Assembly: GCF_014270065.1 (NCBI RefSeq) | Contig: NZ_JACNME010000004.1 | Span: 372,001-436,000 of the forward strand | DNA length: 64,000 nt | Direction: 5' to 3' | Source of the DNA: Quadrisphaera sp. RL12-1S | GTDB lineage: Bacteria; Actinomycetota; Actinomycetes; Actinomycetales; Quadrisphaeraceae | Shown: positions 24,871 to 38,678 of the stretch, piece after piece | Layout: every line of letters begins with the position of its first letter | How positions within the stretch are numbered: the stretch's first letter is position 1 | The notes under the pieces: model-generated | The model's database searches: none | The model's input: the letters and a program-made list of their open reading frames with translations, nothing else | What the model was told of the DNA's origin: nothing | Position numbers and translations under genes: made by a program

Positions 24871-25515
24871 TCACCAGCCCCGGGCCCGGTACTCCGCCAG
24901 GCGCGGGCGCTCCGCGCCGATCGTCGTGGTCTCCCCGTGGCCGGGGTGCACCACGGTGCTGTCCGGCAGGACGGCGAAGACCCGCTCCTCGAGGTCGTCC
25001 ATGAGCGAGGTGAAGTCCTCCGGTGACCACGTCTTCCCGGGGCCGCCGGGGAAGAGCGAGTCGCCGGTGAACAGGTGGGCCACCTCCCCGTCGGCGCCGG
25101 ACAGGGCGCCCGCCGGCAGCAGCAGGGCCACGGACCCCGGGGTGTGCCCGCGCAGCGCGATGACCCCCAGCTCGTGCTGCCCGACGCCGACCACGTCGCC
25201 GTGGCGCAGGCGGCGGTCGGGCGCCAGCGGCAGCGCGTCGGCGTCGTCGTCCCCGGCTGCCGTGGTGGCGCCCGTGACCTCCGCGACACGGACCAGCGCG
25301 CCGGTGTGGTCGTCGTGGCGGTGGGTCGTCACCACGAGGCCCCGCCCCCGCTCCCGCGCCGGTAGGGCGTCGTCGAGCAGGGCCAGGAGCGTCTCGGGCT
25401 CCGCAGCGGCGTCGACGAGGAGCCACCCGCCGCTGCCCCCGGTGGCCACGGGGTCGGTCAGCAGGTAGCAGCGGTTGTCCATCGGCCCCACCGAGACCGT
25501 CCGCAGGTCCAGCAT
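24871..25515 (-). CDS. Metallo-beta-lactamase-fold hydrolase (glyoxalase II-like)
   Basis: A 214-aa MBL-fold enzyme. The metal-binding motif is HRHDDH (near residue 64), with further ligands in LRGHTPGSV (His), FTGDSLFPGG (Asp) and VHPGHGETTTI (His). The spacing matches hydroxyacylglutathione-hydrolase-like or persulfide-dioxygenase-like proteins that bind two metals. The substrate cannot be fixed. The ATG overlaps the stop of the upstream GH15 gene by one base (TGATG), so the two are translationally coupled. It is the last gene of the two-gene minus-strand unit. Confidence 0.88.
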   Translation of the reverse strand: MLDLRTVSVGPMDNRCYLLTDPVATGGSGGWLLVDAAAEPETLLALLDDALPARERGRGLVVTTHRHDDHTGALVRVAEVTGATTAAGDDDADALPLAPDRRLRHGDVVGVGQHELGVIALRGHTPGSVALLLPAGALSGADGEVAHLFTGDSLFPGGPGKTWSPEDFTSLMDDLEERVFAVLPDSTVVHPGHGETTTIGAERPRLAEYRARGW

Positions 25516-27440
25516 CAGCGCACCAGCTCCTGTCCGTCGGGCGCGCCGTCCCGGTGGTCCGCCGCCGCGAGGGCGTCGGCGGCCCTGACCAGCGCCAGGT
25601 GGGAGAGCGCCTGGGGAGTGTTGCCCAGCTGGTGGCCCTCGCGCACGTCGTACTCCTCCGAGAGCAGCCCGACGTCGTTGCGCAGCTCCAGGAGCCGGCG
25701 CATGAGCGCGTGGCCGTCGGCGGCGCGCCCGCTGCGCGCGTACTGCTCCACCAGCCAGAACGAGCACGCCAGGAAGGGGTGCTCCCCGGGCGGCAGCCCG
25801 TCGGAGGAGGCCTCGGTGCGGTAGCGGATCACCAGGCCGTCGGGCACCAGGTCGGACTCGATGGCCGCGACCGTGGCGAGCATCACCGGGTGGTTGGCCT
25901 CCACGAAGCCCACCTGGGGCAGCTGCAGCAGCGACGCGTCCACCTCCCGCGAGCCGTAGTGCTGCACGAAGCAGCCGCGGCCGGGCCGGTCGGGGGTCCC
26001 CGCGTCGACGCCGTGCTGCAGCACCTCCTCGCGCACCTGGTCGCGCAGGGCCTCCCACTGCTCCGCGGGGCCGTCCAGGCCCCGCTCGCGCACGGCGCGC
26101 ACACCGCGGTCGAGCGCGGCCCAGACCATCACCCGGGAGTGGACGTAGTACTGCTCGGGACCGCGCATCTCCCAGATGCCGGAGTCCTTGCGGCTGCTGT
26201 GCGCCACCACGAAGTCGAGCAGGGCGCGCTGCATGGGCCAGGAGAACTCGTCCTCGGCCAGGCCCGCGCGGCGCGCGGCGTCCAGGGCCACCATCACCTC
26301 GCCCAGGACGTCGGCCTGGTACTGGTCGACGGCGCCGTTCCCGATGCGCACCGGCCTGGCCCCGCCGAACCCGGCCAGGTGGTCGAGCTCCCGCTCGGGC
26401 AGGTCCCGCGCGCCGTCCACCGCGTACATGATCTGCAGGTCCTCGGGGTCCCCGGCGATCGCGCGCAGCAGCCAGCCGCGCCACTCGCGGGCCTCCTCGG
26501 TGTAGCCGTGCTCGAGCAGCGCCTCCAGCGTGAGCGCCGCGTCGCGCAGCCAGCAGTACCGGTAGTCCCAGTTGCGCGTGCCGCCGGGCATCTCCGGCAG
26601 CGACGTCGTGGCGGCGGCCACGATGCCGCCGGTGTCCTCGTGGGTGAGGGCCCGCAGCACCAGCAGCGACCTCACCACCGCGCGGGCGTACGGGCCCTCG
26701 GCGGCGGGCCCGTCCCCGCGGTCGGCCCACTCCTGCCACCAGCGCCGGGTGCTCTCCAGCCTGCCGTCGACCTCCATCGGCAGCGGCGGCTCCCGGTGGG
26801 AGGGGTACCAGGTCAGCACCGTGTCGACCACCTGCCCCGCGGCCACCGCGATCTTGCCGGCGTGCGTGCGCCCCCTCGCCTTCGGCAGCTTGCCGGTGGT
26901 CCGCAGCAGCACCGCGTCCGGGCCGGCGCTGGCGAGCAGGCCCTTGGCGGCGTCGCCCTTGCCGCCGACGCGCCGCAGCCACGGCACCACGGCCCCGTAG
27001 CCGAAGCGGATGACCAGCTCCTGGCGCAGCTCCACCCGGCCCGAGACGCCCTCCACGCGGCGCACCAGGTCGGCGCGGCGGTCGCCCACGGGCATGCAGT
27101 CGACGACGTCGACGACGCCGCCGTCCTCCAGCGTCCACCGGGTCCGCAGCGTGAACGAGTCGCCCTCGTAGCGGCGCTCCACCGACACCACCGCCGGCCC
27201 GTCCTGCGCCGGGGCGATGGTCCAGTGGCCGTTCTCGCGCGTGCCCAGCAGCGCCGCGAACGCGGCGGGGGAGTCGAAGCGCGGCAGGCACATCCAGTCG
27301 ACCGCGCCGCGGCGGCTCACCAGGGCGGCGGTGTGGCAGTCACCGATGAGGGCGTAGTCCTCGATCCGCAGGTCTGCCTGCTGGTCGGGCTGCTGCTGGG
27401 GCTGCTGGTCCGGCTGCTGGTGGTCCGGTGCTGCTGACAC
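25515..27440 (-). CDS. Glycoside hydrolase family 15 (trehalase/glucoamylase-like)
   Basis: The product is about 641 aa. It begins with a short Gln/Pro repeat, then the family N-terminus LRIEDYALIGDCHTAALVSR, a beta-sandwich domain and an (alpha/alpha)6 barrel. GTRNWDYRYCWLRDA carries the general acid region and LLSEEYD the general base region; GNTPQALSHLALV is the usual C-terminal signature. This subgroup in actinobacteria includes trehalases and dextran/starch glucosidases, all releasing glucose. There is no signal peptide, so it acts in the cytoplasm. The GTG at 27440 is my best start; 27455 is possible. It is divergent from an atypical G6PDH gene 45 bases away and coupled to the MBL gene. 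Confidence 0.9.
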   Translation of the reverse strand: MSAAPDHQQPDQQPQQQPDQQADLRIEDYALIGDCHTAALVSRRGAVDWMCLPRFDSPAAFAALLGTRENGHWTIAPAQDGPAVVSVERRYEGDSFTLRTRWTLEDGGVVDVVDCMPVGDRRADLVRRVEGVSGRVELRQELVIRFGYGAVVPWLRRVGGKGDAAKGLLASAGPDAVLLRTTGKLPKARGRTHAGKIAVAAGQVVDTVLTWYPSHREPPLPMEVDGRLESTRRWWQEWADRGDGPAAEGPYARAVVRSLLVLRALTHEDTGGIVAAATTSLPEMPGGTRNWDYRYCWLRDAALTLEALLEHGYTEEAREWRGWLLRAIAGDPEDLQIMYAVDGARDLPERELDHLAGFGGARPVRIGNGAVDQYQADVLGEVMVALDAARRAGLAEDEFSWPMQRALLDFVVAHSSRKDSGIWEMRGPEQYYVHSRVMVWAALDRGVRAVRERGLDGPAEQWEALRDQVREEVLQHGVDAGTPDRPGRGCFVQHYGSREVDASLLQLPQVGFVEANHPVMLATVAAIESDLVPDGLVIRYRTEASSDGLPPGEHPFLACSFWLVEQYARSGRAADGHALMRRLLELRNDVGLLSEEYDVREGHQLGNTPQALSHLALVRAADALAAADHRDGAPDGQELVR

Positions 27441-27485
27441 CGCGCCATGGTGCACCCAGGGGCGATCTTCGGCAGGCTGAGCCGC

Positions 27486-29030
27486 GTGAGCGCGCACGAG
27501 GAGCAGGCGACCGGCGGCACCGAGAGCGGACGCGGGGGCGTCGACGGTCCCGAGCAGAGCGGCGGCGGCGGGCACGGCGCCGCCGGCCGGAAGGGCCACA
27601 CCGGCGGTGACCCGGTGGCGACGCTGCTCGTGCTCGGCGCCAGCGGTGACCTCGCCTCGCGGCTGCTCCTGCCGGGGCTGGCGCGGCTGCTGGTGTCCGA
27701 CCGCGACGAGGACCCCGCCCACGGGCACGGGTCCTCCCTGCAGCTGGTGGGCGCCGGCTCGGAGGACTGGGACGACGACCGCTGGCGCGAGGTGGTGACC
27801 GGTGCCTTCGCCGACGCCCAGCAGCACGTCGACGACGACCGCCCCGACGGGTGGGAGGCCGCGTGCGCCGTGCGCGACGCCAGCCGGTACCAGCAGGTGG
27901 ACGTCACCGACCCGGAGGCGCTGAACGCGCTGCTGCACTCCTGCACCGCGCCGGTGGCCGTCTACTTCGCCCTGCCGCCCGCGGTCACGGCGAAGGCCTG
28001 CGAGAACCTCGTCGGGCAGGAGCTGCCCGAGAGCACCCGCCTGGTGATGGAGAAGCCCTTCGGGTCCGACGAGGCCTCCGCCCACCACCTCAACGAGGTG
28101 GTGGCCCAGCTGGTCCCCGAGGAGCACGTCCACCGCGTCGACCACTTCCTGGGCACGTCCGCGGTGCTCAACGTCTTCGGCGTCCGGTTCGCCAACCGCC
28201 TCTTCGAGCCGACCTGGAACGCTGGCCACGTCGAGCGGGTCGACGTGGTCTACGACGAGGACCTGGGCCTGGAGGGCCGCGCCCGGTACTACGACAGGGC
28301 CGGCGCGCTCAAGGACATGATCCAGAGCCACCTGCTGCAGGTGCTGGCGGTGCTCGCCATGGACGCCCCCGCCAGCCTCGACGAGCGCGAGTTCCGCGAT
28401 CGCAAGGCGCAGGTCCTGCGCGCCACCCGCCTGGCCGGGACGCCGGCCGAGGCCAGCCGCCGCGCGGTCTACACGGCCGGGCGCATGGGGGACCGCGACC
28501 TGCCCGACTACCAGGCCGAGGACGGCGTCGACCCCTCCCGCCAGACCGAGACCCTGGCGGAGGTGGTGCTGCACGTCGACACCTGGCGCTGGGCGGGCGT
28601 GCCGTTCCGGCTGCGGTCGGGCAAGGGGCTGGGCCGGGCGCGCAAGGAGGCCGTCATCACCTTCAAGCCCGTCCCGCACCTCATGGGCGGCCTGCGCGGC
28701 GAGGCGCGCCCGACGCGCATGAGGCTCTCCTTCAAGCCCGGGACCATCAACCTCGACCTGACGGTGAACGCTGAGGGCGACCCCTTCGACCTCGAGGAGG
28801 CCACCCTGAGCGCGCAGCTGGGCGACTCCCAGCTGCCGGCCTACGGCGAGGTGCTCGCCGGCGTGCTCGACGGCGACCCGCTGCTGTCCGTGCGCGGTGA
28901 CACCGCCGAGGACTGCTGGCGCATCCTCGCCCCCGTCATCGCCGCGTGGGAGGCCGACGAGGTGCCCCTGGAGACCTACCCGGCCGGCAGCGACGGCCCC
29001 GACCCCACGGACGCCTTCCCCGTCTTCTGA
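27486..29030 (+). CDS. Glucose-6-phosphate dehydrogenase family protein, atypical active site
   Basis: A 514-aa member of the G6PDH family. The NADP-binding Rossmann motif [18 protein letters not shown] begins near residue 45 after a Gly/Glu-rich N-terminal extension. [11 protein letters not shown] and [16 protein letters not shown] are conserved. At the sugar-phosphate site the usual RIDHYLGKE reads RVDHFLGTS (residues 217-225): the catalytic His220 stays, but the Tyr and the phosphate-binding Lys are replaced by Phe and Thr. The canonical enzyme is encoded at 48555-50108. The GTG start is 7 bases after CAGGCT. Divergence from a glucose-releasing GH15 gene suggests it may act on a different, perhaps unphosphorylated, sugar; this is inference. 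Confidence 0.88.
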   Translation: MSAHEEQATGGTESGRGGVDGPEQSGGGGHGAAGRKGHTGGDPVATLLVLGASGDLASRLLLPGLARLLVSDRDEDPAHGHGSSLQLVGAGSEDWDDDRWREVVTGAFADAQQHVDDDRPDGWEAACAVRDASRYQQVDVTDPEALNALLHSCTAPVAVYFALPPAVTAKACENLVGQELPESTRLVMEKPFGSDEASAHHLNEVVAQLVPEEHVHRVDHFLGTSAVLNVFGVRFANRLFEPTWNAGHVERVDVVYDEDLGLEGRARYYDRAGALKDMIQSHLLQVLAVLAMDAPASLDEREFRDRKAQVLRATRLAGTPAEASRRAVYTAGRMGDRDLPDYQAEDGVDPSRQTETLAEVVLHVDTWRWAGVPFRLRSGKGLGRARKEAVITFKPVPHLMGGLRGEARPTRMRLSFKPGTINLDLTVNAEGDPFDLEEATLSAQLGDSQLPAYGEVLAGVLDGDPLLSVRGDTAEDCWRILAPVIAAWEADEVPLETYPAGSDGPDPTDAFPVF

Positions 29031-29063
29031 GGGCCCGCTGAGAGCCCGGGGGCCGCCGGCCGG

Positions 29064-29104
29064 CAGCCCGCCCGTCCGCCGGGGCGTTCCGGACGGGCGG
29101 GCTG
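29064..29104 (+). terminator. Terminator hairpin between the atypical G6PDH gene and uvrA
   Basis: CAGCCCGCCCGTCCG and its complement form a perfect 15-bp stem with an 11-nt loop, 33 bases after the stop codon. Confidence 0.8.
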
Positions 29105-29118
29105 TCGGTGGGTCGACC

Positions 29119-29124
29119 TACAGT
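29119..29124 (+). promoter_or_regulatory. -10 element of uvrA (near-leaderless)
   Basis: TACAGT lies 8 bases before the GTG at 29133 with no Shine-Dalgarno. I see no LexA-type SOS box of the actinobacterial GAAC-N4-GTTC form around it. Confidence 0.6.
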
Positions 29125-29132
29125 TGACGACC

Positions 29133-32092
<2,960 letters not shown>

Positions 32093-32096
<4 letters not shown>

Positions 32097-32659
32097 CGCC
32101 GGAACCGCAGGCAGCCGAGTCCCGACCCGCCCTGAGCGAGCCCGCCCGCAGCGACCTCGCTCCCGCCCGCGTGCTGCCGTGCACGCGGCGCGCCCTGCTC
32201 GCGCGCGCCGGCGCCGGGGGCGCCGTGCTCGGCGCCGCCGGGCTGCTCGCCGCCTGCGGCGGCACCGGGGAGCCCGAGGGCGCCGCGGGCTCGGGGGCGG
32301 GGGGTTCTGCCGCCAGCGGCTCCGGGAGCTCCAGCGCCGCCGGTGGAGGGGCCGGCGGTGGGGCCGGCGGTGGCGTGGCGGCCTCGCAGGTGCCGGCCGG
32401 GTCCGCCGTGGTGGTCGAGGTCGGCGGCAACGAGGTGGTCGTCGCGCAGCCGTCGGCGGGCACGTACGTCGCGTACTCGGCCGTGTGCACCCACGCCGGT
32501 GGCATCGTCAAGCCGGAGCAGGGCACCCAGCTGCGCTGCCCGCTGCACGGCAGCGTCTTCGACGCCGGGAAGGGCGGCGAGGTGCTGGAGGGACCCGCCA
32601 CCGAGCCCCTCTCGCCGCTGACCGTCACCCAGCAGGGGGACCAGCTGGTCATCAGCTGA
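32093..32659 (+). CDS. Rieske 2Fe-2S lipoprotein, Tat-type signal
   Basis: A 188-aa exported iron-sulfur protein. Residues ~28-58 form a twin-arginine-like signal ([17 protein letters not shown]) ending in the lipobox LLAAC, so it is probably folded before export and then lipidated. A Gly/Ser/Ala linker of ~40 residues leads to a small Rieske domain with CTHAG and CPLHGSVFD, the Cys/His ligands of the cluster. Such proteins transfer electrons outside the membrane; the partner is unknown. The ATG overlaps the uvrA stop, yet TAGCCT six bases upstream suggests its own leaderless transcript as well. The linker is rich in simple GGC/GGT repeats. Confidence 0.88.
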
Positions 32660-32741
32660 CCCGCGCCGGGCGGGCCGCGCGCGGCACCGTGCGGCGGGGC
32701 GATCTCCCGGGCCACCTCACGCACACCACCGCCGCAGGTGG

Positions 32742-32747
32742 CAGGGT
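32742..32747 (+). promoter_or_regulatory. -10-like element of the GH63-type gene
   Basis: CAGGGT lies 6 bases before the GTG at 32754, matching the leaderless pattern of the neighbouring genes but with C in the first position. Confidence 0.45.
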
Positions 32748-32753
32748 GTCGCC

Positions 32754-35612
32754 GTGCCCTCCGCTCCCACCGGCGGTCCCGCCGCCGGCGCTCCTCGTGA
32801 CGCCTCCGCGACCTCCGCCAGCGCCCCCGGTTCCGCCTCCGGTGCCGCTTCCGGTGCCGCCCCCGGTGCCGGGGGACCTGCCGGTCCCGACGCGACCGCG
32901 GCGCCCGTCGGCCACCACGCGGAGCCGAGCGACCCCCCGCAGACCGCCGAGCACGCCCGCCTCGACGAGTGCACCGGCTCGGCGGGCCCATGGCGCCTGT
33001 GGGGCCCCTACCTCGCCGGCCGCCAGTGGGGCACCGTCCGCGAGGACTACTCGGCGGACGGCGACGCGTGGCGCTCCTTCCCCTTCGACCACGCGCGCTC
33101 GCGCGCGTACCGCTGGGGCGAGGACGGCCTGGGCGGCTTCTGCGACAGGTTCGGCTTCCTCAACCTCGCGGTGGCGCTGTGGAACGGCAAGGACCCGTTC
33201 CTCAAGGAGCGCCTCTTCGGCCTCACCAACGAGGAGGGCAACCACGGCGAGGACGCCAAGGAGCACTGGTGGGCCGTGGACGGCACCCCCACGCACTCCT
33301 GGGCGCAGTGGCTCTACCGCTACCCGCAGGCCGAGTTCCCCTACCAGCGCCTGCGGGAGGAGAACGCCCGCCGCAGCCGCGACGAGCGCGAGTTCGAGCT
33401 GGCCGACACCGGCGTGCTCGACGAGGACAGGTTCTTCGACGTCACGGTGACCTACGCCAAGGCCGCCCCGGACGACGTGTGCGTGGTGGTGGAGGCCACC
33501 AACCACGGCCCGGAGGCCGCGCCGCTGCACCTGCTGCCGCAGCTGTGGTTCCGCAACACCTGGTCCTGGGGCCGCGACCTGCGCCGCGGCGTGCTCAACC
33601 AGATGCTCGCGCCCACCCTCACGGTGCCCGGGCTGGAGGCCGTCGAGGCCGAGCACGGCTACCTGGGCCGCTACGTGCTGGCCGCCGAGGGCTCCCCGCA
33701 GGTGCTCTTCTGCGACAACGAGACCAACGCGGCGCTCCTGTTCGGCGACAAGCGGACCACGAGCCCGCGCTACCCCAAGGACGGCGTCGACAGGGCGGTC
33801 GTCCAGGGCGACACCAGCGCCGTCAACCCCGCCGACACCGGCACCAAGGCCGCCTTCTGGTACCGCTGGGACTCCGTCGCCCCCGGTGAGACGGTCACCG
33901 TCCGGCTGCGCCTGACCCCGTCGGACCCGACCCCGGCGACCTTCGGGACGGGCTTCGACGCCGTGGTCGCCGCCCGCCGCACCGAGGCCGACGAGTTCTA
34001 CGCCACGGTCATCGACCCCTCGCTGCCCGAGGCCGACCGGCACGTGGCGCGCCGGGCCTACGCGGGCCTGCTGTGGACCAAGCAGCTCTACCGCTTCGAC
34101 GTCGCGCAGTGGCTCGACGGAGACCCGGTGGCCCCCGCCCCCCAGCAGCGCGAGGACACCGGGCGGCGCAACACCACGTGGCGCCACGTCGCGCTGGCCG
34201 ACGTCATCTCCATGCCGGACGAGTGGGAGTACCCCTGGTTCGCGGCCTGGGACACCGCCTTCCACACCATCCCCCTGGCGCACGTCGACCCCGACTTCGC
34301 CAAGGAGCAGCTGGTGCTCATGTGCCGCGAGTGGGCGATGCACCCCAACGGCCAGCTGCCCGCGTACGAGTGGGAGTTCGGCGACGTCAACCCGCCCGTG
34401 CACGCCTGGGCCGCCTGGCACGTGTACCGCATCGACGGCTACCGCGACCGCGACTTCCTCATCCGCGTCTTCACCAAGCTGCTGCTGAACTTCTCGTGGT
34501 GGGTCAACCGCAAGGACTCCTCCGGCTCGAACCTCTTCGAGGGCGGGTTCCTCGGGATGGACAACATCGCGCTGTTCGACAGGTCCGCGCCGCTGCCCCC
34601 CGGGTACCGCCTGGAGCAGTCCGACGCCACCAGCTGGATGGCGTTCTACTGCCAGCAGATGTTCAAGATCGCCCTGGAGCTGTCCCGCCACGACCGCGCC
34701 TGGGACGACACCGCCACGAAGTTCCTCGAGCACTTCCTGTCCATCGCCCAGGCCATGAACAGCTTCGGCACCCGCGGCGCCAAGCTCTGGGACGACGACG
34801 ACGGCTTCTTCTACGACGTCCTCGTGGACCCCTCCGGCCACGCCGAGCCGATGCGCGTGCGCTCCATGGTGGGCCTGCTGCCGATCCTGGGGGCCACCGA
34901 GGTGCCCGCGTGGATCTCCACCGAGTGCCCGGACGTCACCACCCGGCTGCGGTGGCTGCAGCGCCGCCGCCCCGACCTCATGGGCCCGCTGCGCTCCCGG
35001 TCCGGCCCCGACGGGCGGCGCATGCTGCTCTCCCTGGTGGGCCCGGAGCGGCTGCGCCGGATCCTGCAGCGGATGTTCGACACCGAGGAGTTCTGGAGCC
35101 CGTACGGCATCCGGTCCCTCTCGCGCTCCACTGGCCAGGTGTACGCCAACGTCGGGGGCCGGGACGTCTCGCTGGAGTACGAGCCGGGGGAGAGCCGCAC
35201 CGGCCTGTTCGGCGGCAACTCCAACTGGCGCGGGCCGATCTGGTTCCCCGTCAACGTGCTCATCGCCGACAAGCTGCGCACCATGGGCCGCCACTACGGG
35301 GACACCTTCACCATCGAGGTGCCCACCGGGTCCGGCAACGTGGTGACCCTCGACCAGGCCGCCGACCTCATCGACGGCGGCCTCACCGCGCTGTTCCGCC
35401 CCGACCCCGCCCGCGGCGGGCGGCGTCCCACCGACGGCGACCGCGTCGAGGCCGGCGACTCCCCGCTGTGGCGCGAGCAGGTGACCTTCAGCGAGTTCTT
35501 CGACGGCGACACCGGCGAGGGCCTCGGCGCCACCCACCAGACCGGGTGGACCGCGCTGGTGGCGCACCTGCTGAACCCGCGCCTGCCCGCCGACCCGCGC
35601 CGGATGGGCTGA
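32754..35612 (+). CDS. GH63-like (MGH1-type) glucosidase
   Basis: A large (952 aa) cytoplasmic enzyme related to mannosyl-oligosaccharide glucosidase/mannosylglycerate hydrolase (GH63 clade). The first ~65 residues are an Ala/Gly/Ser/Pro-rich disordered extension. Family features follow: [18 protein letters not shown] (~residue 85), then the (alpha/alpha)6 barrel with [37 protein letters not shown] and, near the end, [17 protein letters not shown]; acidic residues in the last two blocks are the likely acid and base. The bacterial substrate is often unknown; mannosylglycerate, glucosylglycerate or alpha-glucans are candidates. No signal peptide. It sits between DNA-repair genes with no obvious functional link. 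Confidence 0.85.
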   Translation: MPSAPTGGPAAGAPRDASATSASAPGSASGAASGAAPGAGGPAGPDATAAPVGHHAEPSDPPQTAEHARLDECTGSAGPWRLWGPYLAGRQWGTVREDYSADGDAWRSFPFDHARSRAYRWGEDGLGGFCDRFGFLNLAVALWNGKDPFLKERLFGLTNEEGNHGEDAKEHWWAVDGTPTHSWAQWLYRYPQAEFPYQRLREENARRSRDEREFELADTGVLDEDRFFDVTVTYAKAAPDDVCVVVEATNHGPEAAPLHLLPQLWFRNTWSWGRDLRRGVLNQMLAPTLTVPGLEAVEAEHGYLGRYVLAAEGSPQVLFCDNETNAALLFGDKRTTSPRYPKDGVDRAVVQGDTSAVNPADTGTKAAFWYRWDSVAPGETVTVRLRLTPSDPTPATFGTGFDAVVAARRTEADEFYATVIDPSLPEADRHVARRAYAGLLWTKQLYRFDVAQWLDGDPVAPAPQQREDTGRRNTTWRHVALADVISMPDEWEYPWFAAWDTAFHTIPLAHVDPDFAKEQLVLMCREWAMHPNGQLPAYEWEFGDVNPPVHAWAAWHVYRIDGYRDRDFLIRVFTKLLLNFSWWVNRKDSSGSNLFEGGFLGMDNIALFDRSAPLPPGYRLEQSDATSWMAFYCQQMFKIALELSRHDRAWDDTATKFLEHFLSIAQAMNSFGTRGAKLWDDDDGFFYDVLVDPSGHAEPMRVRSMVGLLPILGATEVPAWISTECPDVTTRLRWLQRRRPDLMGPLRSRSGPDGRRMLLSLVGPERLRRILQRMFDTEEFWSPYGIRSLSRSTGQVYANVGGRDVSLEYEPGESRTGLFGGNSNWRGPIWFPVNVLIADKLRTMGRHYGDTFTIEVPTGSGNVVTLDQAADLIDGGLTALFRPDPARGGRRPTDGDRVEAGDSPLWREQVTFSEFFDGDTGEGLGATHQTGWTALVAHLLNPRLPADPRRMG

Positions 35613-35634
35613 GCGCACCGTCGGTGCCCCTGCT

Positions 35635-35640
35635 TACGCT
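35635..35640 (+). promoter_or_regulatory. -10 element of uvrC (leaderless type)
   Basis: TACGCT lies 6 bases before the GTG at 35647. It is the likely head promoter of uvrC-rapZ-yvcK. Confidence 0.65.
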
Positions 35641-35646
35641 GGACGG

Positions 35647-37659
35647 GTGACGAACCCCGCCTCCTACCGACCGAAGCCGGGGGAGGTGCCCGACTCCCCG
35701 GGCGTGTACCGGTTCCGCGACCCGCAGGGCCGCGTGGTCTACGTCGGCAAGGCGAAGAGCCTGCGCCAGCGGCTGGCCAACTACTTCCAGCCGCTGCACG
35801 CGCTGCACCCCCGCACCGCCACGATGGTCACCACCGCCGCGAGCGTCGAGTGGACCGTCGTGGGCACCGAGGTCGAGGCGCTCCAGCTGGAGTACTCGTG
35901 GATCAAGGAGTACGACCCGCGCTTCAACGTCAAGTACCGCGACGACAAGTCCTACCCCTACCTCGCGGTGACCATGGGCGAGGAGTTCCCGCGGGTGCAG
36001 GTCATGCGCGGCGCCAAGCGCAAGGGCACCCGCTACTTCGGCCCCTACGCCCACGCCTGGGCCATCCGCGAGACCGTCGACCTCCTCCTGCGCGTCTTCC
36101 CCGTGCGCACCTGCTCCACGGGCGTCTTCAAGCGTGCCGGCCAGGTGGGCCGCCCCTGCCTGCTGGGGTACATCGACAAGTGCTCCGCGCCGTGCGTCGG
36201 CAAGGTCAGCCCCGAGGAGCACCGCGCGCTGGCGCAGGAGTTCGCCGACTTCATGGGCGGCGCCACCTCCAAGTACGTCAGGCGCGTCGAGGCGCAGATG
36301 CGCGAGGCCGCCGCCGAGATGGACTTCGAGCGGGCCGCGCGCCTGCGCGACGACGCCGGCGCCCTGCGCAAGGCCCTCGAGAAGAGCGCCGTGGTGCTCC
36401 CCGACGCCACCGACGCCGACGTCTTCGCCCTCGCCGAGGACGAGCTCGAGGCCGCCGTGCAGGTCTTCCACGTCCGCGGCGGCCGCGTCCGCGGCCAGCG
36501 CGGCTGGGTGGTGGAGAAGGTCGAGGACGTCACCACCGCCGACCTCGTGCAGCACCTGCTGCAGCAGGTCTACGGCGGGTCGGGCGACGACGACGACGCC
36601 GGCGCCGGGGAGCAGGTGCCTCGCGAGGTGCTCGTCCCCGTCGAGCCCACCGACCCCGAGCAGACCGCGGCGTGGCTCACCCGGCTGCGGGGCTCGCGGG
36701 TGGAGGTGCGCGTGCCGCAGCGCGGTGACAAGCGCGCGCTGCTGGAGACGGTGGAGCGCAACGCCACCGGAGCGCTGAACCTCCACAAGACCCGGCGCGG
36801 CGGTGACCTCACCAGCCGCTCCCTGGCGCTGCAGGAGCTGCAGGAGGCCCTCGGGCTCGACGAGGCCCCGCTGCGCATCGAGTGCTACGACGTCTCCCAC
36901 CTGCAGGGCAGCGAGGTCGTGGCGTCCATGGTCGTCTTCGAGGACGGCCTGCCCCGCAAGAGCGAGTACCGGAAGTTCAACGTCCGGGGGGACGGGCCCG
37001 ACGGGCGCACGGACGACCTCGCGTCCATGAACGAGGTGCTCACCCGCCGCTTCCGCCGCCACGTGGAGCAGCAGGCCGCCGACGGGCAGGGCGAGCACGT
37101 CGAGCAGGTCAGCGGCCCGGTGAGCGGGGAGGTCCAGCCGGGCATCGACCCCACCACCGGGCGGGCCCGCCGCTTCGCCTACGCCCCGCAGCTCGTCGTC
37201 GTCGACGGCGGGCAGCCGCAGGTCGAGGCCGCCGCCGCGGCGCTCGCGGACCTGGGCGTCACCGACGTCGCCCTCGTGGGCCTGGCCAAGCGCCTGGAGG
37301 AGGTGTGGCTGCCGGGGGAGGACCACCCCGTGGTCCTGCCGCGCACCAGCGAGGGCCTCTACCTGCTGCAGCGCCTGCGCGACGAGGCCCACCGGTTCGC
37401 CATCACCCACCACCGCTCCAAGCGCAGCAAGAGCATGACGACCAGCGCGCTCGACGGCGTCCCGGGCCTCGGGCCGGCGCGGCGGCAGGCGCTCATGGCG
37501 CACTTCGGCACGCTCAAGGCGCTGCGCGCCGCGACACCGGAGCAGGTGGCCGAGGTGCCCGGCATGGGGCCCGCCACCGCGGCCGCCGTGGTCGCGGCGC
37601 TGGCCGGGGACGCTCCCGCGCCGTCGGTCGACCTCGCCACCGGGGAGCTCGTGGACTGA
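35647..37659 (+). CDS. uvrC: Excinuclease ABC subunit C
   Basis: UvrC (670 aa) makes both incisions around damaged DNA. Domains in order: GIY-YIG nuclease ([20 protein letters not shown], residues ~19-95), a cysteine region (CSAPCVG), UVR motif ([20 protein letters not shown], ~220), RNase H-like 5' nuclease ([20 protein letters not shown], ~415; [14 protein letters not shown]) and tandem helix-hairpin-helix ([18 protein letters not shown] and [16 protein letters not shown]). All catalytic regions look intact. It heads the conserved uvrC-rapZ-yvcK-whiA cluster. Confidence 0.98.
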   Translation: MTNPASYRPKPGEVPDSPGVYRFRDPQGRVVYVGKAKSLRQRLANYFQPLHALHPRTATMVTTAASVEWTVVGTEVEALQLEYSWIKEYDPRFNVKYRDDKSYPYLAVTMGEEFPRVQVMRGAKRKGTRYFGPYAHAWAIRETVDLLLRVFPVRTCSTGVFKRAGQVGRPCLLGYIDKCSAPCVGKVSPEEHRALAQEFADFMGGATSKYVRRVEAQMREAAAEMDFERAARLRDDAGALRKALEKSAVVLPDATDADVFALAEDELEAAVQVFHVRGGRVRGQRGWVVEKVEDVTTADLVQHLLQQVYGGSGDDDDAGAGEQVPREVLVPVEPTDPEQTAAWLTRLRGSRVEVRVPQRGDKRALLETVERNATGALNLHKTRRGGDLTSRSLALQELQEALGLDEAPLRIECYDVSHLQGSEVVASMVVFEDGLPRKSEYRKFNVRGDGPDGRTDDLASMNEVLTRRFRRHVEQQAADGQGEHVEQVSGPVSGEVQPGIDPTTGRARRFAYAPQLVVVDGGQPQVEAAAAALADLGVTDVALVGLAKRLEEVWLPGEDHPVVLPRTSEGLYLLQRLRDEAHRFAITHHRSKRSKSMTTSALDGVPGLGPARRQALMAHFGTLKALRAATPEQVAEVPGMGPATAAAVVAALAGDAPAPSVDLATGELVD

Positions 37660-37681
37660 CCCGATGGGCCAGGATGGCCGC

Positions 37682-38671
37682 GTGAGCGCGCCGCCGCAAC
37701 GACCCGAGCCGCACCCTGCGCCCCAGCAGCAGCCTCCCCCCGAGGGCGGGCACGACCTGCTCGTCATCACCGGCCTGTCGGGGGCGGGCCGGTCGACCGT
37801 GGCCCACGTCCTGGAGGACCTCGGCTGGTACGTGGTGGACAACCTGCCGCCGCAGATGCTGGGTCCGCTCGCGCAGCTCGCCGCGCAGGCCTCCGGCGCC
37901 GTCCCCAAGGTGGCGGTGGTGCTCGACGTGCGCGGGCGCGGCTTCTCCGCCGACCTCGCCGCGGCGCTCGCGGCGGTCCGCGTGCGCCGCAGCATCCTCT
38001 TCCTCGAGGCGAGCGACGGTGTGCTGGTCCGCCGCTTCGAGTCCGTGCGGCGCCCCCACCCGCTCCAGGAGGAGGGGCGCATCCTCGACGGCATCGAGAC
38101 CGAGCGCGAGCTCCTGCGGGACCTGCGCGCCGCCGCGGACGTGGTCATCGACACCTCCGACCTCAACGTCCACCAGCTCGCCGCCTCGATCACCCGCGCC
38201 TTCGGGGAGGCCGAGGCCACCCGCCTGCGCCTGACGCTGCTCTCCTTCGGCTTCAAGTACGGCCTCCCCACCGACGCCGACCACGTGGTGGACGTGAGGT
38301 TCCTGCCCAACCCCCACTGGGTCCCCGAGCTGCGGCCGCTGACCGGCCGCGACGCCCCTGTCAGCAGCTACGTGCTCGGGCAGGACGGCGCCGAGGAGTT
38401 CCTCGACAGGTACGCCGCGGCCCTGCAGCCGGTCATCGCCGGCTACCAGCGCGAGCACCGCCGCTACGCCACCGTGGCCATCGGCTGCACCGGCGGCAAG
38501 CACCGCTCCGTGGCCATGACCGAGGCGCTGGCGGCGCGCCTGCAGGCGGTCGCCGACGCCGCAGCGTCCCCGTTGGCGTCGTCGTCGGCGGCACCGTCCC
38601 CGGCCGAGGGGGCTGAGGAGCACCCGGCCCCCGTGCTGCGGGTCGCCCACCGCGACCTCGGGCGAGAGTGA
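37682..38671 (+). CDS. rapZ: RNase adapter / nucleotide-binding protein RapZ (YvcJ)
   Basis: A P-loop protein (329 aa) of the RapZ/YvcJ family. Walker A-like [19 protein letters not shown] is near residue 31, with the conserved VDNLPPQM and [19 protein letters not shown]. The C-terminal domain has [20 protein letters not shown] and [11 protein letters not shown]. In E. coli RapZ guides RNase E to small RNAs; in Gram-positives the role is less clear, with links to cell-wall precursor sensing and nucleotide hydrolysis. A Gln/Pro-rich N-terminal stretch precedes the P-loop, and the C-terminal ~35 residues are Ala/Ser-rich. The GTG follows CAGGAT by 6 bases; an upstream ATG (37664) is possible. 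Confidence 0.95.
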   Translation: MSAPPQRPEPHPAPQQQPPPEGGHDLLVITGLSGAGRSTVAHVLEDLGWYVVDNLPPQMLGPLAQLAAQASGAVPKVAVVLDVRGRGFSADLAAALAAVRVRRSILFLEASDGVLVRRFESVRRPHPLQEEGRILDGIETERELLRDLRAAADVVIDTSDLNVHQLAASITRAFGEAEATRLRLTLLSFGFKYGLPTDADHVVDVRFLPNPHWVPELRPLTGRDAPVSSYVLGQDGAEEFLDRYAAALQPVIAGYQREHRRYATVAIGCTGGKHRSVAMTEALAARLQAVADAAASPLASSSAAPSPAEGAEEHPAPVLRVAHRDLGRE

Positions 38672-38678
38672 GGGCCGC

